A DNA stretch of 52,419 bases from Bacillota bacterium (GTDB taxonomy: Bacteria > Bacillota > Sulfobacillia > UBA3575 > DUQP01): contig DUQP01000025.1 of the NCBI GenBank assembly GCA_012837735.1, forward strand, positions 1-52,419, read 5' to 3'. Below the pieces are notes generated by a model that saw only the letters and a program-made list of their open reading frames with translations, was not told where the DNA came from and made no database searches. The translations under genes and the position numbers were made by a program. The number at the start of each line of letters is the position of its first letter. Within the stretch, counting starts at the first letter, position 1. Below, piece after piece: positions 27,518-36,030 of the stretch.

Positions 27518-29389
27518 ATGAGTTTTCAATATGACGTGATTGTGGTCGGAGCAGGGCATGCCGGTTGCGAAGCGGCGCTGGCTGCGGCGCGCTTGGGCTG
27601 CCATACGCTCGTGTTGACGCTCAGCATCGAGAATATAGCTCTGTTGCCCTGCAACCCGAGTATCGGTGGCCCTGGCAAGGCACACTTGGTGCGTGAGATT
27701 GACGCCCTGGGAGGAGAAATGGCCCGTGCCACAGACCGGGCCTGTATCCAGATCCGTACGCTCAATACCGGTAAAGGACCTGCTGTGCAGGCTTTGCGGG
27801 CCCAACTGGACAAAATGCAATATCATATGTACATGCGCCAGTTGTTGGAACAGCATGATAACCTAGTCTTGAAGCAGGCGATCGTGGATGAATTATTGAT
27901 GGATGGGGACAGAGTGGTCGGAGTGCGCACGCGCACGGGGATCGAGTATCGCGCCAGGGCTGTCGTGATTACCACCGGCGTCTATATGCGCGGGCGCGTG
28001 ATTACGGGCGAAGCGTCTTTTGCATCCGGTCCCAACGGGCAGTTGGCCCCAGGGGCGCTGGGTGCATTGCTGCGCAAGATGGGCCTGCGGATGGGCCGCT
28101 TCAAAACGGGCACACCGCCGCGGGTGAGCCGGAAAAGCGTAGATTTCTCGGTAATGCGGGAAGAAAAGGGAGATGACCAGCCGCGCGCCTTTTCAGACTG
28201 GTCACAGCCGCGCGTGTGTCAGGATTACTCTTGTTGGCTGACCCATACTAATACGGAGACGCACCGGATAATTCTGGACAATCTGGACCGTGCTCCTATG
28301 TTCAGTGGTCAAATCGTGGGCAGGGGACCGCGTTACTGCCCGTCCGTTGAAGACAAAGTCGTTCGTTTCCGGGATCGGGAGAGCCATCAGATTTTTTTGG
28401 AGCCGGAAGGCCGGCACACGGATGAGATGTATGTGCTCGGGTTTTCGACCAGCTTGCCGGAAGATATCCAGGTGATGGCCTTGCAGACAATCAGAGGCTT
28501 GGAAAATGCGGAAATAGTACGACCGGGATATGCAATCGAGTATGACTTTTTGTTTCCGGATCAACTCACAGCTACACTAGCCGTGCGGGGCCGGCCCGGT
28601 CTGTTCAGCGCTGGTCAGGTCAACGGAACTTCGGGATATGAGGAGGCAGCCGCGCAGGGATTGCTTGCCGGCATCAACGCCGCCTGCTTTGTGCAGGGAA
28701 AAGAGCCTTTGGTTCTCGATCGATCCCAAGCCTATATCGGCGTGTTGATTGATGATTTGGTAACAAAAAACATTTCTGAGCCATACCGGATTATGACCGC
28801 GCGGGCGGAATATCGGTTGCTGTTGCGCCAGGGAAATGCCGATGCCCGTCTCAGTGCGATTGGACACAAATACGGATTGGTCAGTGACGATGCTTATAGG
28901 GCGTTTTTAGCGCGGCAGGAGACATTCCAGGAAGTAATGGAACTGCTCAGGCGTACGCGCCCGCAGGGCAAGGATCTGGACCGTTGGGCCAGGGAACATG
29001 GTTTGACGGCACCACGGCAAGGTGTGCCTACGCTGGCAGACCTATTGCGGAGACCTGAGGTCAGTTGGCAGGCCCTGAGCGAACTGGCTCCGGAATTGAC
29101 GCTGGTGCCCGAGCGGATCATTGCCGAGGTGGCGGTGGAGATTAAATATGAAGGTTATGTAAAGAAGCAGCAACAGCAAGTGGAGCGTTTCAAGCGTTTG
29201 GAAGATCAGCGTTTGCCCGGGGAGATCGATTATCACGCCATCCATGGACTGTCGCTCGAGGCGCGCGAAAAACTGGCCCACTACCGGCCGACATCGCTCG
29301 GCCAGGCTTTGCGCATCGACGGCATATCCCCTGCCGACGGGACAGCCTTGCTGATCTTCTTGGAAAGGAGACGGCGCAGTGCCGGATGA
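27518..29389 (+). CDS. mnmG: tRNA uridine-5-carboxymethylaminomethyl(34) synthesis enzyme MnmG
   Basis: A 623-residue FAD enzyme, partner of MnmE. The dinucleotide motif 'VVGAGHAGCEAALAAARLG' is at residues 10-28, 'PCNPSIGGPGKAHLVREID' and 'FKTGTPPRV' are the family signatures, and 'GLFSAGQVNGTSGYEEAAAQG' closes the FAD site. The C-terminal helical domain recognises tRNA and MnmE. The length is normal. ATG 27518 follows GGGAGGCGGGGAG. The gene overlaps rsmG by 11 bases. Confidence 0.98.
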   Translation: MSFQYDVIVVGAGHAGCEAALAAARLGCHTLVLTLSIENIALLPCNPSIGGPGKAHLVREIDALGGEMARATDRACIQIRTLNTGKGPAVQALRAQLDKMQYHMYMRQLLEQHDNLVLKQAIVDELLMDGDRVVGVRTRTGIEYRARAVVITTGVYMRGRVITGEASFASGPNGQLAPGALGALLRKMGLRMGRFKTGTPPRVSRKSVDFSVMREEKGDDQPRAFSDWSQPRVCQDYSCWLTHTNTETHRIILDNLDRAPMFSGQIVGRGPRYCPSVEDKVVRFRDRESHQIFLEPEGRHTDEMYVLGFSTSLPEDIQVMALQTIRGLENAEIVRPGYAIEYDFLFPDQLTATLAVRGRPGLFSAGQVNGTSGYEEAAAQGLLAGINAACFVQGKEPLVLDRSQAYIGVLIDDLVTKNISEPYRIMTARAEYRLLLRQGNADARLSAIGHKYGLVSDDAYRAFLARQETFQEVMELLRRTRPQGKDLDRWAREHGLTAPRQGVPTLADLLRRPEVSWQALSELAPELTLVPERIIAEVAVEIKYEGYVKKQQQQVERFKRLEDQRLPGEIDYHAIHGLSLEAREKLAHYRPTSLGQALRIDGISPADGTALLIFLERRRRSAG

Positions 29390-30116
29390 GGAAAATGAAG
29401 TATGGCGGCGGATGTTATCAGCTTCCACGGCTGGGTTAGGTGTCCAGCTTACTCAACGACAATTGGAGCAGTTTAGCATTTTGCTGGAGGGCTTGCAACA
29501 AGCGCAGGCACAAACGAATGTGACTGCCGTGACAGGTGTGCGGGAGATCGTGCTCAAGCATTTTGTGGATTCGCTTAGTTGTTGGCCGGTGCTTTCTGCC
29601 GCCGGAGTGCGCTCTGTGATCGATATCGGCTCCGGGGCGGGTTTCCCTGGGTTGCCGTTGGCCATCGTCGGGCAGGGCTTAATCAAGGTCACCCTGGTGG
29701 AATCAAATGGGAAAAAATGTCAAGTTATCCAAAGGCTGATAGAAGCGGTGGGCCTGGACAATGCCTGGGCAGTCTGCCAGCGGGCGGAAGAATTCGCATC
29801 TTTAGCCAGCGCCAGAGAGCAGTATGATGCCGTGGTGATCAGGGCGGTATCATCCCTGGCGGTGATAGTGGAATATGGTCTGCCGTTTCTGCGGGTGGGC
29901 GGTATTATGATTGCCATGAAAGGGCCGGAAGTGCAAGAAGAATTGGCCGCAGCTACTAATGCTCTCGAGGTGCTGGGAGGAGAATGCCAGGATGTCATGA
30001 CACTGGCCCTGCCTGAGGAGAGCGGGAGACGGTCTTTAGTGGTGGTGGGGAAAGTGAGGGCGACGCCGGCGAAATTCCCGCGCCGAGCGGGAATGGCCAA
30101 AAAGCGCCCGTTGTGA
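29379..30116 (+). CDS. rsmG: 16S rRNA (guanine-527-N7) methyltransferase RsmG
   Basis: A 245-residue S-adenosylmethionine-dependent methyltransferase acting on G527 of 16S rRNA. It carries 'VIDIGSGAGFPGLPLAI' (cofactor loop), 'VTLVESNGKKCQVIQRL' and 'YDAVVIRAVSSLAVIVEY', the last being the family's 'RA' substrate site. The C-terminus is basic. GTG 29379 follows GGAAAGGAG and overlaps mnmG, indicating coupling. In spore formers this gene habitually precedes noc, as here. Confidence 0.96.
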   Translation: MPDEENEVWRRMLSASTAGLGVQLTQRQLEQFSILLEGLQQAQAQTNVTAVTGVREIVLKHFVDSLSCWPVLSAAGVRSVIDIGSGAGFPGLPLAIVGQGLIKVTLVESNGKKCQVIQRLIEAVGLDNAWAVCQRAEEFASLASAREQYDAVVIRAVSSLAVIVEYGLPFLRVGGIMIAMKGPEVQEELAAATNALEVLGGECQDVMTLALPEESGRRSLVVVGKVRATPAKFPRRAGMAKKRPL

Positions 30117-30190
30117 TAAGGCAGGAAAAACCAACCGGTCGCCGAACTAGAAGGCAAAGAAGGGCTGTCAAAAAAGGGGGCGGTGGCCCC

Positions 30191-31048
30191 ATGCGGGACG
30201 GTTTGCTACGCGCTTTGGGGATAAAGGACGAACGCGGTAAAGAAGAGGTGCGCGAAATCAACCTGGCCGATATCCAGGCCAACCCGTTTCAACCGCGCAA
30301 GAATTTCGGGGCTGGGGAATTAGCAGAATTGGCCGCTTCCATTTCTGAATATGGGGTATTGCAGCCGGTAGTGGTAAGGCGGCGGGAAAAGGGTTATGAA
30401 TTGGTGGCGGGCGAACGGCGGGTGCGAGCCGCGCAAATAATCGGTTTGAACAGTGTGCCGGCCATCGTCAAAAACATTGATGACCGCGATTTAGCCCTGT
30501 TGGCGCTCGTGGAGAACTTGCAGCGAGAGGATCTGGGTCCGTTTGAAGAGGCGGAAGGGTATCAGCGCTTGCTGGACCAGTTCGGGTGGACCCAGGGAGA
30601 GTTGGCACGCCGATTGGGAAAAAGCCAGTCCAGCGTCGCTAATAAGTTGCGTTTGCTGAAACTGCCGAAACAAGTACAAGATATTATTGTGCAGGAGCGT
30701 ATCAGCGAGCGGCATGCCCGGGCCTTGTTACGATTGGCGGATGAAGAAGAACAGGTGGCCGTGTTGAAGGAGATACGGGAAAATGGACTAAGCGTGCGCG
30801 CGACGGATGAATTGGTGGCCCACTTGGTGGCGAAGCGCGCTGCTAAAGCCCCGGGTGAATATAACCGACCACCCCGGGTAGTGCGGGGCATTTTTAAAGA
30901 CATGCGGATTTTCCTCAACTCGTTCCGGCAAGCCGTGGAAACATTGCAAAAGAGCGGTTTTCAGGCTACAATGGAACAAATGGACAACGGAGAATTTTGG
31001 GAAATCAGGGTCAGGATCGCCAAAAATAAAGAAGGGGCGGCATGTTAA
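30191..31048 (+). CDS. noc: Nucleoid occlusion protein Noc (ParB family)
   Basis: A 285-residue ParB-like CTPase. The ParB N-domain has 'NPFQPRKNF', 'LQPVVVRRREKGYELVAGERRVRAAQ' with the CTP-site GERR, and 'LVENLQREDLGPFEEAEGY'. A helix-turn-helix follows at 'TQGELARRLGKSQSSVANKLRLL'. ATG 30191 is favoured over GTG 30113 because it produces a short N-terminal 'MRDGLLRALGIKDER', comparable to the membrane-targeting amphipathic helix that starts Bacillus Noc, and GGGGGCGG lies upstream. Position after rsmG and before soj is conserved. It should bind Noc-specific sites and keep division off the nucleoid; a second Spo0J is less likely. Confidence 0.9.
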   Translation: MRDGLLRALGIKDERGKEEVREINLADIQANPFQPRKNFGAGELAELAASISEYGVLQPVVVRRREKGYELVAGERRVRAAQIIGLNSVPAIVKNIDDRDLALLALVENLQREDLGPFEEAEGYQRLLDQFGWTQGELARRLGKSQSSVANKLRLLKLPKQVQDIIVQERISERHARALLRLADEEEQVAVLKEIRENGLSVRATDELVAHLVAKRAAKAPGEYNRPPRVVRGIFKDMRIFLNSFRQAVETLQKSGFQATMEQMDNGEFWEIRVRIAKNKEGAAC

Positions 31049-31064
31049 TACCAAAAAAATATGC

Positions 31065-31088
31065 GGACGGCGGAGGCCGTCCTTTTTT
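31065..31088 (+). terminator. Terminator after noc
   Basis: A perfect GGACGG/CCGTCC stem with a 6-base loop followed by TTTTTT, 17 bases after the noc stop codon. It separates the rpmH-noc block from soj-spo0J. Confidence 0.92.
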
Positions 31089-31170
31089 GTTATGTCGGGT
31101 TTAGGGAGGAAGAAAGAAACGGCTTGCCGAAATATGTCTTGGCTTTCCAGCAGGAGACGAGGTGTTGGCG

Positions 31171-31932
31171 GTGGGGAAAGTGATCGCGATTGCAAACCAA
31201 AAAGGCGGGGTAGGAAAAACGACCACCACTGTTAATCTCGGTGCTTGCCTGGCACAGGCCGGGCAAAGGGTCCTGATTATCGATATTGACCCGCAAGGCA
31301 ATAGCACCAGTGGCCTGGGTATTGATAAGAAAGCGGTGCGCAGGTCCACTTACGACGTGTTGGTAAGAGATTTGGAGCTGCGGGATGTGGCAGTAGTGAC
31401 CAGTATCCCGGGTTTGCACGTGATCCCCGCTACTATGGATTTGGCCGGTGCGGAAGTGGAGTTGGTGGGAGTCGCGGAAAGAGAATTCCGTTTGCGCAAA
31501 TCATTAGCTGACGTACGGGCGGAATATGATTTTGTTATCATTGATTGCCCGCCATCTTTGGGACTGCTGACGGTTAATGCCCTAACTGCGGCTGATTCTG
31601 TAATCGTGCCGATCCAGTGTGAATTTTATGCTTTAGAGGGATTGACCCAGCTGATGAACACCATCAGGTTGGTGCAGAACCGTTTGAATAGACAGCTTCA
31701 GGTGGAAGGAGTCCTCCTCACGATGTTTGACGCCAGGACAAATTTGTCGGTGCAGGTTGTGGACGAAGTTAAGAAATATTTTCGTGAGAAAGTTTATCGT
31801 ACCATCATTCCGCGCAATGTAAGGCTTAGTGAGGCCCCCAGCCACGGGTTGCCAATCAATTTATATGATGGGCGATCGCGGGGTGCCGAGGTTTATACTG
31901 CGCTGGCCAGGGAAGTGATGGGCTATGAGTAA
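31171..31932 (+). CDS. soj: Chromosome partitioning ATPase Soj (ParA)
   Basis: A 253-residue ParA ATPase. The deviant Walker A 'KGGVGKTTTTVNLGACLA' (with the signature Lys) is at 10-27, Walker A' 'VLIIDIDPQGNSTSGLG' follows, and Walker B is in 'DFVIIDCPPSLGLLTVNAL'. Length is typical. GTG 31171 is chosen because GGAGACGAGG lies seven to eight bases upstream; GTG 31162 overlaps that site. Its stop overlaps the spo0J start. With Spo0J and parS it forms the origin segregation system and, in spore formers, affects initiation through DnaA. Confidence 0.96.
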   Translation: MGKVIAIANQKGGVGKTTTTVNLGACLAQAGQRVLIIDIDPQGNSTSGLGIDKKAVRRSTYDVLVRDLELRDVAVVTSIPGLHVIPATMDLAGAEVELVGVAEREFRLRKSLADVRAEYDFVIIDCPPSLGLLTVNALTAADSVIVPIQCEFYALEGLTQLMNTIRLVQNRLNRQLQVEGVLLTMFDARTNLSVQVVDEVKKYFREKVYRTIIPRNVRLSEAPSHGLPINLYDGRSRGAEVYTALAREVMGYE

Positions 31933-32776
31933 AAAGGGGCTTGGTCGGGGGCTGCAGGCGCTTCTGCCCGATGACGGAATAGAACCGGGTGCCCTGGGCG
32001 AGATTGAACTGGATTTGATTTCGCCTAATCCAGCCCAACCGCGACAGTGGTTTGACCCGCAGGCTTTGGAGGAGTTGGCGCAATCTATCCGTGAACATGG
32101 GGTGATCCAACCGGTCATCGTGCAGCGCCAGGGCGATCGCTATGAGTTGGTGGCAGGCGAGCGACGTTGGCGTGCCGCCCAGATGGCCGGCTTGCAGCGC
32201 ATACCGGCGGTCGTGCGCGATCTGGCGCCGGCCGAACTGGTGGAGCTGGCCCTGATTGAAAACCTGCAGCGGGAAGATTTGAATCCCATCGAGCAAGCGG
32301 AGGCCTGTCAACGCTTGCTCGATGAGTTTGGGTTGACCCATGAACAGCTGTCCAAGCGGCTGGGCAAAAGCCGACCGCAAATCACCAATGTGCTCCGGCT
32401 GTTGGGTTTGAGCGCGGAAATCAAGCAAGCGATCGCGGCCGGGAAAATTTCGATGGGACACGCAAAAATATTGTTGAGTGTGGATGACCCAGCGCAGCGC
32501 GCCGCCCTGGGGCAACGCATTGTTGCCGAAGGCCTGTCTGTCAGGGAGACGGAAAAGGCCGCCCGCCAGCTGCAAAAGAAGGACGCGCCGGCCCCAAAGC
32601 ACCTGGAGCGAACGGATCCAGGCCTGGCAGCGGTGGAAGAAAAATTGCGTGCCCGCTTGGCAACCCGTGTCAGGGTGCGGGGCTCGGAAAAGCGCGGGAA
32701 AATTGAAATTGAATATTTTTCTTTGGAGGAACTGAATCGCATCCTAGATGCCATGCTGGGCCAGGAATTAGCCTAA
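31925..32776 (+). CDS. spo0J: Chromosome partitioning protein Spo0J (ParB)
   Basis: A 283-residue ParB CTPase. It begins 'KKGLGRGLQALLPDDG', the classic chromosomal ParB N-terminus that stimulates Soj ATPase through its Lys/Arg. Further on are 'NPAQPRQWF', 'YELVAGERRWRAAQMAG', 'LIENLQREDLNPIEQAEACQ' and the helix-turn-helix 'THEQLSKRLGKSRPQITNVLRLL' spread over two segments. The C-terminal dimerisation helix ends 'LNRILDAMLG'. ATG 31925 overlaps the soj stop by eight bases. A perfect parS follows the stop codon directly. Confidence 0.97.
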   Translation: MSKKGLGRGLQALLPDDGIEPGALGEIELDLISPNPAQPRQWFDPQALEELAQSIREHGVIQPVIVQRQGDRYELVAGERRWRAAQMAGLQRIPAVVRDLAPAELVELALIENLQREDLNPIEQAEACQRLLDEFGLTHEQLSKRLGKSRPQITNVLRLLGLSAEIKQAIAAGKISMGHAKILLSVDDPAQRAALGQRIVAEGLSVRETEKAARQLQKKDAPAPKHLERTDPGLAAVEEKLRARLATRVRVRGSEKRGKIEIEYFSLEELNRILDAMLGQELA

Positions 32777-32792
32777 TGTTCCACGTGGAACA
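32777..32792. promoter_or_regulatory. parS centromere site, perfect palindrome
   Basis: TGTTCCACGTGGAACA is a perfect 16-bp palindrome, matching the general parS pattern TGTTNCACGTGNAACA. It starts on the base after the spo0J stop codon. No second copy was seen in the window. Confidence 0.96.
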
Positions 32793-32816
32793 AAGCCCCG
32801 CCGGTGAGCGGGGCTT
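32793..32816. terminator. Bidirectional terminator between spo0J and larC
   Basis: A 9-bp perfect stem AAGCCCCGC/GCGGGGCTT with a 6-base loop sits between two convergent genes. T-runs are short on both sides (TTTA and TTTG), so strength depends on the GC stem. It abuts parS. Confidence 0.7.
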
Positions 32817-32819
32817 TAG

Positions 32820-34037
32820 TCATGATGTGGGTTTATGGTGATGAGCTGCCGCCAGTGCGGCCATATAGACTTCTCGGGTGGAAAGACCATGGGCTTGGGC
32901 CGCCGCCCGGCAGTCCTCGAATTCTGGGGCAATCGTGACGGCCTGGTCTCGGAATGTCGCCACTTTGACGCGAATGTTCCCATAGGGTGTGGCCACCAGT
33001 TGCATCTCTCTCGCCAGGGCCTGGCGCTGCACGGAGTAAATGCGGATGCCCAGGGTCGTGCTGTGCAAAAAATAAATGTCTTTCAGGCGCCGGGCGTTCC
33101 CCGGCCGGCAGAGAGTGCTGACCATAGTGCCCGGCCGGCCCTTTTTCATGTTGATGGGTGTGAGCCAGACGTCTAATGCTCCAGCTGCCAGCAGTTGGTC
33201 CTGTAGTTCCGGAAAAAGCTCGGGATTCATGTCATCGAGATTCGCTTCCAATACTGTCAACTCTTCGGTAGGATATTGCTGGCCGGCCAACTCTCCGATC
33301 AATACGCGTAAGAGATTGGGGATGGGCAGGTCTTTTGTGCCGGCGCCATAGCCGACAGCAGTGAACGTCATATCGGGAGCTATCCCAACGCCAGCCGCCA
33401 GGGCGGCGATGACAGCTGCGCCTGTGGGCGTGACGAGCTCCGCTTCAATATTCGAGCCCCGGGTTGGGATGTCTTTAAGTAATTCGACTGTAGCCGGTGC
33501 CGGAACGGGGATAGTACCATGCTGGCATTCGACAAAACCGCGGCCAAGAGGCGGCGCTGCCGCCAGGAGCTGTTCTATTCCCAAAAGCTCCAGACAAATG
33601 GCTGTCCCCACGATGTCTACTATTAAGTCTATTGCCCCCACTTCGTGGAAGTGCACCTCTTCCGGGGACATGCCGTGGACGCGCCCCTCCGCGCTTGCCA
33701 ACCGTTCAAATACCGCCAGCGAACGTTGCTTGGTGAGATCAGATAGCTCGCTTTCGGTAATGAGGTGACGAATATCCGGCCAGTGGCGGTGCGGGTGGTG
33801 GTGGTGATGCCCATGACCGTTGTTTGCTGGGTGCCCATGCTGGTCTAATAGGACATCTGCTTTGGTGGCGCTGATGCCATGCTTCGCAACGCGCCGGAAG
33901 TGCAGATGATAACCATCAATATTAAGTTTGCTGAGTTCTGTGCGTAAGATGTCCGGGTCGGCGCCGGCATCCACAAACGCGCCCAACAACATATCGCCGC
34001 TGATGCCGGCAAAGCAGTCCAGGTATGCTGTTTTCAC
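32820..34037 (-). CDS. larC: Nickel-pincer cofactor biosynthesis protein LarC
   Basis: A 405-residue LarC, the CTP-dependent cyclometallase that inserts nickel into the pincer nucleotide used by lactate racemase-family enzymes. It begins 'YLDCFAGISGDMLLGAFVDAG', has a His-rich loop at residues 67-85 ('HGHHHHHPHRH') likely to bind nickel, and then 'VHFHEVGAIDLIVDIVGTA', 'TPTGAAVIAALAAG' and 'LEANLDDMNPELFPEL'. In Lactobacillus plantarum the gene is read through a programmed frameshift, but here it is one uninterrupted frame. ATG 34037 lies two bases after the larB stop. larE and a racemase gene are not in the window. Confidence 0.93.
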   Translation of the reverse strand: MKTAYLDCFAGISGDMLLGAFVDAGADPDILRTELSKLNIDGYHLHFRRVAKHGISATKADVLLDQHGHPANNGHGHHHHHPHRHWPDIRHLITESELSDLTKQRSLAVFERLASAEGRVHGMSPEEVHFHEVGAIDLIVDIVGTAICLELLGIEQLLAAAPPLGRGFVECQHGTIPVPAPATVELLKDIPTRGSNIEAELVTPTGAAVIAALAAGVGIAPDMTFTAVGYGAGTKDLPIPNLLRVLIGELAGQQYPTEELTVLEANLDDMNPELFPELQDQLLAAGALDVWLTPINMKKGRPGTMVSTLCRPGNARRLKDIYFLHSTTLGIRIYSVQRQALAREMQLVATPYGNIRVKVATFRDQAVTIAPEFEDCRAAAQAHGLSTREVYMAALAAAHHHKPTS

Positions 34038-34039
34038 GC

Positions 34040-34798
34040 TTACCCCTCCCGCCCTTGTTCATTTATCAAGCTGGCCAGCCGCGCTGCGCCGAAGCCATTA
34101 TCGATATTCACTACTCCCACACCTGAGGCACAACTGTTTAACATGGTAAGCAAGGCCGCTACTCCTCCAAAGCTTGCCCCGTATCCGACGCTGGTGGGCA
34201 CGGCGATTACCGGCCGGCTTACCAACCCTGCTACCACACTTGGTAAGGCGCCCTCCATTCCCGCCACCACAATCAGAGCATTGGCAGATTGAAGCAGTGG
34301 CAAGTTCCCGAGCAAGCGATGAATTCCCGCTACACCCACGTCGTATACCCGCTGCACTCGATTGCGGTAAAATTCGGCTGTCAGAGCGGCTTCTTCCGCT
34401 ACAGGGATATCAGCGGTACCGGCGCTGACAACGGCAATGGTCCCGCCATTGGCAGGTTTCGGCATCGGTCCAATTACGGCCAGGCGAGCCAAATCATGAT
34501 ATGCCACGTCTGGGAACGTTGCGGCTAAACGGGCGGCCGTTTGTGCGCTAAGACGGGTTGCCAGGATAGAATCATGATGCGCGCGCAAGCGTTCTACAAT
34601 ACCGATCACCTGTTCTGGAGTTTTGCCCTGGCAAAATATTACCTCGGCTGCACCTGTACGCAGGGCGCGATGATGGTCCAGTTTGGCATAACCCAGATCT
34701 TCGTAGGGCAAGTTGCGTAGCCTTCCCAGGGCTCCCGGAACGGAAATCTTTCCTTCCGCCAATTCAATCAAAACCTGCTGCAGACGGTCGTTATCCAT
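34040..34798 (-). CDS. larB: Nickel-pincer cofactor biosynthesis protein LarB (nicotinate adenine dinucleotide carboxylase)
   Basis: A 252-residue LarB. The C-terminal half resembles PurE/AIR carboxylase ('GTIAVVSAGTADIPVAEEA', 'VVAGMEGALPSVVAGLV', 'PTSVGYGASFGGVAALL'). C223 in 'NSCASGVGVVNID' corresponds to the cysteine that transiently holds the substrate in characterised LarB. The enzyme carboxylates and hydrolyses nicotinic acid adenine dinucleotide to the precursor that LarE sulfurises and LarC metallates. ATG 34798 has only a weak GGCTGG upstream. It is the first gene of a two-gene larB-larC operon read against the surrounding direction, behind a good promoter. Confidence 0.93.
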   Translation of the reverse strand: MDNDRLQQVLIELAEGKISVPGALGRLRNLPYEDLGYAKLDHHRALRTGAAEVIFCQGKTPEQVIGIVERLRAHHDSILATRLSAQTAARLAATFPDVAYHDLARLAVIGPMPKPANGGTIAVVSAGTADIPVAEEAALTAEFYRNRVQRVYDVGVAGIHRLLGNLPLLQSANALIVVAGMEGALPSVVAGLVSRPVIAVPTSVGYGASFGGVAALLTMLNSCASGVGVVNIDNGFGAARLASLINEQGREG

Positions 34799-34879
34799 AA
34801 ATTACCAGCCGGCCAAACCGTCCGGTCTGTTTCCACCCCGCTTTCGGCGCTCTTGTGAGGGCTTTCTCTTTTCGCAGTC

Positions 34880-34909
34880 ATTATCATATAAGAGGTTGTT
34901 TGCTGTCAA
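34880..34909 (-). promoter_or_regulatory. Sigma-A type promoter of larBC
   Basis: Minus-strand perfect TTGACA (34904-34909), an 18-base spacer and GATAAT (34880-34885), with an alternative TATGAT three bases upstream. It predicts a leader of about 70 bases before larB. The divergent gap 34799-35042 holds nothing else I can name. Confidence 0.65.
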
Positions 34910-35042
34910 CAAAGCACCAAGTCATTGCTTTGAAGTAGCAACTTTTCTCAGGAAAGCAGGAACTGCCGGAATTCTGTGGAATATAAACGCACACTCGTCC
35001 TGGTACTGTGGACTACTTTGAGGGACAGATGGTGGTTTTGCG

Positions 35043-36008
35043 GTGGGTAAACGTAGTTCGAAGGAATTTACAATTATGGTCATACCCCATTCGGAGCAGG
35101 CGGTAATCAGTTTCCGGCTCCCTCTTATTTTGTTGCAAGCGCTTTCTGTATTGCTAATAGTGTTTTTTATCCTACTGCTGGTTTTTGGCAAGTATTATTC
35201 CGATATGCTTGGCAGCATGGATGAGTTGAAAGAGTTGCGCATTGTCACACGCCAGCAAAGGCAGCAAATCAATGATCTGGCGGCGGAAGCGCGTGTCATG
35301 CAAGATAGCATGGAACGATTGCGGGAGCTTGATCAGCAGCTCAGAGAAATGATGCGCATGGGGTCTGCCGCCCCTACGGGAGCTGGATCGGCTACGATTG
35401 CGTCATGGCAACCGGCCCAAACAAGTACTGCAGTTGCTGACATCCGCCCCTTGGAGCGGGGCGGTGGCGGTGAATTGTCTGCGATTGGGGTAGATAAGAT
35501 AGAACAGGTGCGACAGATCTTAGCGGAGTTGGAGTCTGTTAAGGATGAAATGGTGGTCAGAGAAGAAAGCCTGGAGAATCTCCGCAAGAAGCTGGTGGAG
35601 CACCAGGCAGCCCAAGCTCATACCCCAAGCGTCTGGCCTGTACAGGGACAGGTTAGTTCATATTACGGGTACCGTCGCTCGCCCTTCGGAAGCGGGCAGG
35701 AATTTCATCCAGGGGTTGATATCGCAGCTCCCTATGGTACGCCAGTTGTTGCTACAGCCGACGGGAAGGTGTCTTTTGTCGGTTGGCGGGGGGCTTATGG
35801 CCGGGCCGTAATCATCGATCATGGCTATGGATATAGAACGATGTATGGCCATAATTCAAAGACTGTTGTCAACGTAGGCCAAACAGTCAAGAAGGGCCAA
35901 ATAATCGCCTATGTGGGCAGTAGTGGCCGCAGTACCGGCCCCCACGTGCATTACGAGGTGCATGTGAACGGTACCACGACTAATCCATGGCGCTACATGT
36001 CCCGCTAG
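35043..36008 (+). CDS. Membrane-anchored M23 peptidase with coiled coil
   Basis: A 321-residue cell-envelope peptidase. One membrane helix lies at about residues 26-49 ('LILLQALSVLLIVFFILLLVF') with a short cytoplasmic start. A coiled coil covers about 55-105 and again 165-195, and a LytM/M23 domain covers about 205-318. Zinc ligands are visible: His and Asp in 'FHPGVDIAAPYG', and 'HVHYEVHVNG' with the catalytic and metal His. 'YGHN' supplies the second conserved His. The domain cuts peptide cross-bridges of peptidoglycan or acts as a regulator of other lytic enzymes. GTG 35043 is the assigned start. Bactofilin follows within 25 bases, a pairing associated with localised wall remodelling. Confidence 0.9.
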   Translation: MGKRSSKEFTIMVIPHSEQAVISFRLPLILLQALSVLLIVFFILLLVFGKYYSDMLGSMDELKELRIVTRQQRQQINDLAAEARVMQDSMERLRELDQQLREMMRMGSAAPTGAGSATIASWQPAQTSTAVADIRPLERGGGGELSAIGVDKIEQVRQILAELESVKDEMVVREESLENLRKKLVEHQAAQAHTPSVWPVQGQVSSYYGYRRSPFGSGQEFHPGVDIAAPYGTPVVATADGKVSFVGWRGAYGRAVIIDHGYGYRTMYGHNSKTVVNVGQTVKKGQIIAYVGSSGRSTGPHVHYEVHVNGTTTNPWRYMSR

Positions 36009-36030
36009 GATGCAGCGAGGAGGTTTACCT

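Noticed and set aside
33786-33822. A GTGGTGGTG-type tandem repeat
   Set aside because: It encodes the His-rich loop of LarC and is explained by codon repetition; there is no sign of a non-coding repeat.
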